Shown: one piece after another, positions 59,547 to 64,000 of the stretch
Layout: each line of letters opens with the position of its first letter
How positions within the stretch are numbered: the first letter of the stretch is position 1
Source: Combretum micranthum
Taxonomy: Eukaryota > Streptophyta > Magnoliopsida > Myrtales > Combretaceae
Length of the DNA stretch: 64,000 nt
NCBI GenBank assembly: GCA_024138025.1
Contig: JAMXBD010001104.1
Coordinates: 419,164 to 483,163 of the forward strand
Direction of reading: 5' to 3'
The notes under the pieces: generated by a model
What the model saw: the letters and a program-made list of their open reading frames with translations, nothing else
Databases searched by the model: none
Told to the model about the DNA's origin: nothing
Position numbers and translations under genes: made by a program

Positions 59547-60340
59547 ACTATTGAAAGATGATGGTCATATTTAAATATACTAATCAATATTAACCAGTGT
59601 TAATCATGTGAACACGTTAGGAAATATTACCTTTTTACCAATGACATATAATTATTGGTTAAGTCTGGATGGACGCAACCATCAGGAAATCTTGTTAAAA
59701 ATAAAACAAGGTGTCCTATGTAAAGTAAATAAGGGAGACAACTGATATGTAGACAACGTAAATCTACATCATTTATGGCTCTAGACTCCCATAGATGTGT
59801 TGCTTGCATTCATGATGTATGCATTCATACCTGATATAGATAGATTTACATGAGTGTTTAATTAATTCTTGATAACTTGTGTGACCGGTAGTAGTGAGGA
59901 ATGAAATCACTGAGCCCGTGATTCACTCAACCCCCAATAGTTTTTGTGCAAAAACAATGATAGCTGAGATTGGGTACGAATGTGTGAAGAGTGCCTCTCC
60001 ATCAAACTTTATTGAAGTTAGAGATAGGTTATCATGAACTTAGATTACAATTTTGAATAGTATGTACAAATAGCAGTGAATTTACATTTTGTAAAATTGA
60101 AACCCCATTTTCATTATTTGGTAGGGGATATCAATTCTCTACAATCCAGAAAAATTATGAAAAATCGGAATCCATAATAAGTTTAGATAAAGATATTATA
60201 TCTATATGATATAATGTAAATAAATAACATAGAGTCTTGTAATCTTTAACTTGTAAGATGGTTCTCTTATTACGGATGCACATGTGGTATGATAGCTTTA
60301 GATTAATCCTACTATGCCTCTTTTTGAGGCGTGACAGAAG

Positions 60341-60352
60341 TGGTATCAGAGC
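60341..60352 (+). other. Primer binding site (initiator Met tRNA)
   Basis: TGGTATCAGAGC, exact, four bases after the LTR. Confidence 0.95.
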
Positions 60353-60730
60353 TAGGTTTGTTAGAGATAGGATAGAGCAACCTCCCAAATGTGAGATTTG
60401 GGTAGAACATGGGTAGTTAGTAAATATAAAATTGAAAGATATAGACTTTAGGAATATATATATTTATATACATTTCACCATAGACGTAGGATAATGTTGC
60501 CTATTCATGTGCAACATAAAATCTTAAAAATTCTTACAAGACAAAGGATATAAGACATACCTAACTCAATAATATTAATAATAACAAAGGAATAGTATAT
60601 AGATACGAAATTATTGAAATCTACAAATAACTTGAATGGCTTAAGTATGATATTAAATAGATTTTTAAAAAACTTAGGAATTAAGTACAACTTAAAGCTA
60701 TGTAGTAACCTAATTTTCTTTCCTAGGTAA

Positions 60731-61566
60731 TTGTTGACAACAGAAAGTGCAATGCTTCCCGACTTTATTAAATCGAACGAATTCTTTAATGGAAGTAAGG
60801 ATGATCCTAACAAAATTGAAGATTGGCTTGCCCAAATTGAACACTCCTTTGAAGCTTATGAAGTCCCAGAACACTTAAGAGTAACATATGGAACTTTTAT
60901 GTTGAGAAAGGATGCAAGAATATGGTAGGACACTAAGAAGAATACAATGCCTGAAACAATCACTTGGGATGCCTTTAGACAAGAATTTTTGAAAGAATAC
61001 ATCCCTGCTAGCCTTCATCATAATTTATGTGTGGAATTGTTAACCTTGCAAAGAGGAAAAAGAAATATTAATGAATATGAAACTGAGCTTAGGAGACTAA
61101 TGCAATATGCTCTCATCGATTAAGAAATAATGAAGTTTGGCAAATATAGATATTTAAAAATGGATTAGATCTGGAAAATCGGACTAAGTTAGAGGAGCAT
61201 GAACTACAAACATATGCTGAAAATGTAGAAAGGGTAAGAGTAATAGAATATGCTAAGAGGAAACTTTTGGAAAGACAGAATGAGAAAACTAAAGAAATGA
61301 CAATGAAAATCAAAGAGTCAACCAAGAGCAATCATGAGAACAATAAAAGATTAAGATCGCAGAAGGATAAACACATGGTGATGAGGCCTTACCATATCAA
61401 ATGTTGAAAGTGTAGCAAAGAGCATCGTCCTAAAAAATGCCTGGAATTAAAAGGAAAATGCTCGTATTGTGGAAAGGTCAGACATAAAGTGAAGCTTTGC
61501 TTTAAGAGGAGGAACATCGTAAGATGTAATCTGTGTGGGAAACAAGGACACGACATTTCTTCATGA
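60731..61566 (+). pseudogene. gag with three zinc knuckles
   Basis: The opening frame reads MLTTESAMLPDFIKSNEFFN, then KIEDWLAQIEHSFEAYEVPE and, after a TAG (Trp position), WDAFRQEFLKEYIPASLHHN and NINEYETELRRLM: a clear retrotransposon gag domain. Near 61390-61566 come three CCHC knuckles: KC-stop-KCSKEHRPKKC, KCSYCGKVRHKVKLC and RCNLCGKQGHDISS followed by TGA in place of the last Cys. Frames between 61120 and 61380 are disrupted. Confidence 0.85.
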
Positions 61567-62478
61567 TATTACAAATTATTAGACTAGCTAAACAATAGGA
61601 AACCAGTAGAAGTATGGTAGTAAGAAATATTCAATAAAGGATTTGTACGACTTACTATAATGTCTTCAAAAATCAAAGTTGCGTGTACTGAAAAAGGATA
61701 TATTAAATGTTATGGAATGTTGATGATTGTGAAACTATAGAAGATGATATGGAAGTGTAACAGATATATTAAGGAAAAACGAGAAGGAGCTTTAGTCTTT
61801 ATTTTACTACAATTGATTGAAATAGGAAGAAACAAATTGGAACTATTATATCATATAAAAAGCAATATGTGGAATTATTACCATGAAGTCACAAGAAGCT
61901 AATGAAGAAAATTGATAGCAAAGGATATTAACAATATTATTGAGGTGTACAATCTAGTTCTTAAATGATCTTGGAATAAACATATGAATTGGAGATAATT
62001 AGAAGTCATGATGATAAAAATGAGATTGAGTAGGGTTATTGATATCAAAGGCGACAATAAGTCCTATTGTGAAGAATATTTTAGTCGATTAACTTATGGC
62101 TCATTCGCTATAAGAAAGCTCACAAATTAATCAATTAATCACAAAATATATGGGTATTAAGGAGATATCTCAACACTTTGAGTGATTTACATATCCATGA
62201 ATCAATAATTTCATTAAAATTATGGAATATCTATCATTGATCTTTAGAAATACTATTATATTGAGGTTGTTGGAATTTCAAGAGAAATTTCATAAGTTAA
62301 TAAGACAGTTAGAATGGATAAGAGGACAATTCTATTTATAGGATCGCATTGAAGATAATCACCTTGGTAGTATAAAGGATGCTTTTACTAACTTAACTAT
62401 TGTACAAATATGGAAGACTATAGGAAAGAGATAAATGTTATAGAAAAAGAAAATATAAGCATAGAATCTCTACTCTTA
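61567..62478 (+). other. Internal region without pol
   Basis: Translated in the gag frame and checked by eye for D-T/S-G, Y/F-x-D-D and integrase motifs; none seen. Short pieces such as SSKIKVACTEKGYIKCYG look once-coding. Confidence 0.5.
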
Positions 62479-62490
62479 AGCGGGGGAAAA
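62479..62490 (+). other. Polypurine tract
   Basis: AGCGGGGGAAAA directly before TGTAATCACC of the 3' LTR. Confidence 0.85.
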
Positions 62491-62915
62491 TGTAATCACC
62501 TTAATTTTACATAACCCAATTATGACAAATATTATAAATAAAATATAGAATTGTAAAAGAACTATAATAAAAGCATAAAAAATCACTCCCAATTTTTTGC
62601 GAATTAAAATTATTAAAGTATAAACAAATAATGACCAATAATAAACCAATAGTTACTGTAAAATTTAAAATATGTTTCCCTAAGTACAGAAAAATAAGAT
62701 TCTAATAATAATACAATGATTACTAAATTATCTTTAATATTATAAAATCATAAAATATCACTAGAAAATTTACTATTATTAATAATTAGGATAAATAATT
62801 CCTATACAGTAAAGGATAATACTCTGTGACAAGAATCAATAATTCAACAAATAATTATTTTTGCTTCTAAATGTCAATTGCAATAAAAGACGATTATATT
62901 TGCTCCTAAATAACC
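62491..62915 (+). repeat. Truncated 3' LTR
   Basis: Matches 55890-56300 and then breaks off after a local duplication of ATATTTGCTCCTAAA. Sequence of another LTR family follows at once. Confidence 0.85.
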
Positions 62916-62916
62916 T

Positions 62917-63102
62917 CGATGAAATACTCATTTCAGATATTCCTTTTGTTTAGGTGACGAATTATTTGACGTACCATTTCCAAAAGACTATTTCGGCTAG
63001 CAATTGCTCTAATGGATGAGTGGGTTCTTCTCTTAATTTCGTTATCTTGTATGTGCTTATAAAGTAGAGCACTAACATAGGAAAAAAATAAAAATGGATT
63101 TA
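62917..63102 (+). repeat. Diverged fragment of the 42.8/51.1-kb LTR family
   Basis: AATACTCATT, TTTTGTTTAGGTGAC and later words align with 45155-45300 and 53615-53760. It includes a mini-exon (62954-63000): GT then DELFDVPFPKDYFG and TAG. Confidence 0.5.
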
Positions 63103-63382
63103 TGTCATGCCTATACCACCCCAGGCACACCTTGGTGTAGGGGCGCCCCAAGGTCCACAGACCATCTTGGGTAGGCATTGATGCCAAGTTCATTGGCCCC
63201 CAGTGTACACTTAGGCGACATCAAGCACAAGCAGGTATTATTCTCCTAAGCAAAGTTGACTCCAAGCTGCAGCTTGTAGGAGTCGAATTATACCTGGCAT
63301 CATGTGCTGCTTGCCCAGGATAGTCTGTGGACTTAGGGGCGCCCCTATACTAAGGTGTGCTTAGGGTAGTATAGGCGTGACA
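63103..63382. mobile_element. GC-rich foldback element, 280 bp
   Basis: Starts TGTCATGCCTATACCACCC; the other end, complemented, reads TGTCACGCCTATACTACCC. The arms are about 90 bp each and include AGCACACCTTAGT-like and GTCCACAGAC words, with the palindrome GGGGCGCCCC in each arm. Flanks ATTTA and ATTTG differ by one base. It may be a foldback or a rearranged LTR end. Confidence 0.7.
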
Positions 63383-64000
63383 ATTTGTACGTAGGTTACC
63401 ATGGGGATATGCTTGCAAATTATGAATGCTCACAAATTATGAATGATAAGTATATCAAGACCTCTGGTAGAAATGCATAAAAGTCAATTAATGTTATATG
63501 TTTCCAACTCCATTATGTGGAAAAGATATCAGCAAGGAGATTCTACTATAGGACCTCTAGTAGAAGATGGTTGCAAATGGTAGTACATTGTTTTCTATAG
63601 AGAATCATCAAAAGATCTAAAGTTTGATTCATCTAATGATGATGATGCTGAACTCATCTAATGATCATGATGTTGTATTGCCATCACAACCTAAACAATC
63701 CCTCTATGATATCTGCATGGGTCTCTAGAGGATTGAAATAAGGATCAAGAGTCATTTGTAAAGCAAGCAGAATGCCATCCTTCTTCTGGACCTTTAAAGA
63801 GAGTGTGATGAAAAGGAGAAGAACTCTATGCTATCAATACCTAAGGTACCAAGGAAAATATGGGTACCTAAGAAGAAAAGAAAGATGGGGCACTACCTCA
63901 TTTTGAGTAAAGCCTAACACCTACTCAATCTATCTCTATATATGCTAATGGGTATGTGTAACTAACTCATCTTGGACTCCTCATCTAAGGAAGAACTGAG
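63383..64000. other. Unclassified; degenerate coding-like frame near the edge
   Basis: One plus frame from about 63690 to 63900 looks once-coding, with three stops: LYDICMGL, then RIEIRIKSHL, ending SIPKVPRKIWVPKKKRKMGH. The last part recalls copia-type gag linkers, but the evidence is slim. Confidence 0.25.

Larger units (their letters stand above)
55890..60336 (+). repeat. 5' LTR, 4.45 kb
   Basis: TGTAATCACC at the start, GAGGCGTGACA at the end. The first 400 bp match 62491-62915 closely. Contains a TATA-like TATATATA (57340-57347), a leader with no ATG, donor CTAAG|GTAAGA at 57503, acceptor ATTTCATAG ending at 59006 and a 40-bp repeat. Confidence 0.88.
55890..62915 (+). mobile_element. 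Non-autonomous gag-only LTR element with giant LTRs
   Basis: 5' LTR 55890-60336 (4.45 kb), PBS, a 2.15-kb internal region with gag and three zinc knuckles, PPT, and a 3' LTR that is cut after about 425 bp. No protease, RT or integrase motif is seen in 61570-62490. This plan fits TR-GAG type elements, which rely on a partner for pol. Decayed by stops. The right duplication cannot be tested because the 3' LTR is truncated. Confidence 0.8.

Noticed and set aside
1..64000. tRNA, rRNA or organelle-derived segments
   Set aside because: No cloverleaf-compatible stretch or rRNA-like block was found by eye on either strand; short cases could be missed without a scan.

Overview
The window looks like AT-rich nuclear DNA of a flowering plant, most likely a eudicot. 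Support: a type-I lipid-transfer-protein gene with plant-style splicing, NLR-type leucine-rich repeats, plant LINE and Ty3/gypsy elements primed by initiator-Met tRNA, and a CACTA miniature element. Only one gene looks intact, the lipid transfer protein on the minus strand at 25603-26120. The rest is mostly transposon-derived, often nested, with a few exon-like islands of genes I do not recognise.

Layout. 1-2740: a decayed gypsy-type element with gag remnants, a doubled 3' end and a MITE. 2741-7099: AT-rich spacer with one degraded repeat. 7100-9879: a minus-strand solo LTR. 10544-10704: a CACTA MITE. 12959-13841: two exon-like islands next to a dead minus-strand LINE (about 13.9-19.6 kb), which itself carries a MITE beside its RT active-site motif. 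19916-21690: an LRR-region NLR pseudogene with tandem 136-bp units. 22.6-24.1 kb: an LTR fragment and a second MITE copy. 25603-26189: the LTP gene and its TATA box. 29-32 kb: further minus-strand exon-like islands.

31980-40723 is a complete but inactivated Tekay/Del-like chromovirus on the minus strand, with 1.95-kb LTRs, a perfect 5-bp duplication (CATAA), PBS, PPT and recognisable gag, protease, RT, RNase H, integrase and chromodomain-like tail. 41745-46560 is a MULE-like DNA element interrupted by a 3.5-kb solo LTR. 47509-55356 is a four-part nest: a hAT-like element split by a MULE-like element, which is split by two solo LTRs, each with its own target duplication. 55890-62915 is a non-autonomous element with 4.4-kb LTRs and only a gag-like internal region. 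A GC-rich foldback lies at 63103-63382.

The most unusual signal is shared by unrelated LTR families. Each LTR has a TATA box, a short leader ending in a splice donor, 1.0-1.7 kb of intron-like DNA, then an acceptor and a short exon. That exon always opens in the same codon phase and, in most families, encodes an Asp/Glu/Tyr-rich peptide ending in a stop. One LTR also carries four tandem hairpins whose stems differ but are perfectly paired around an almost constant six-base loop. All calls are from reading the sequence; no database search was possible.
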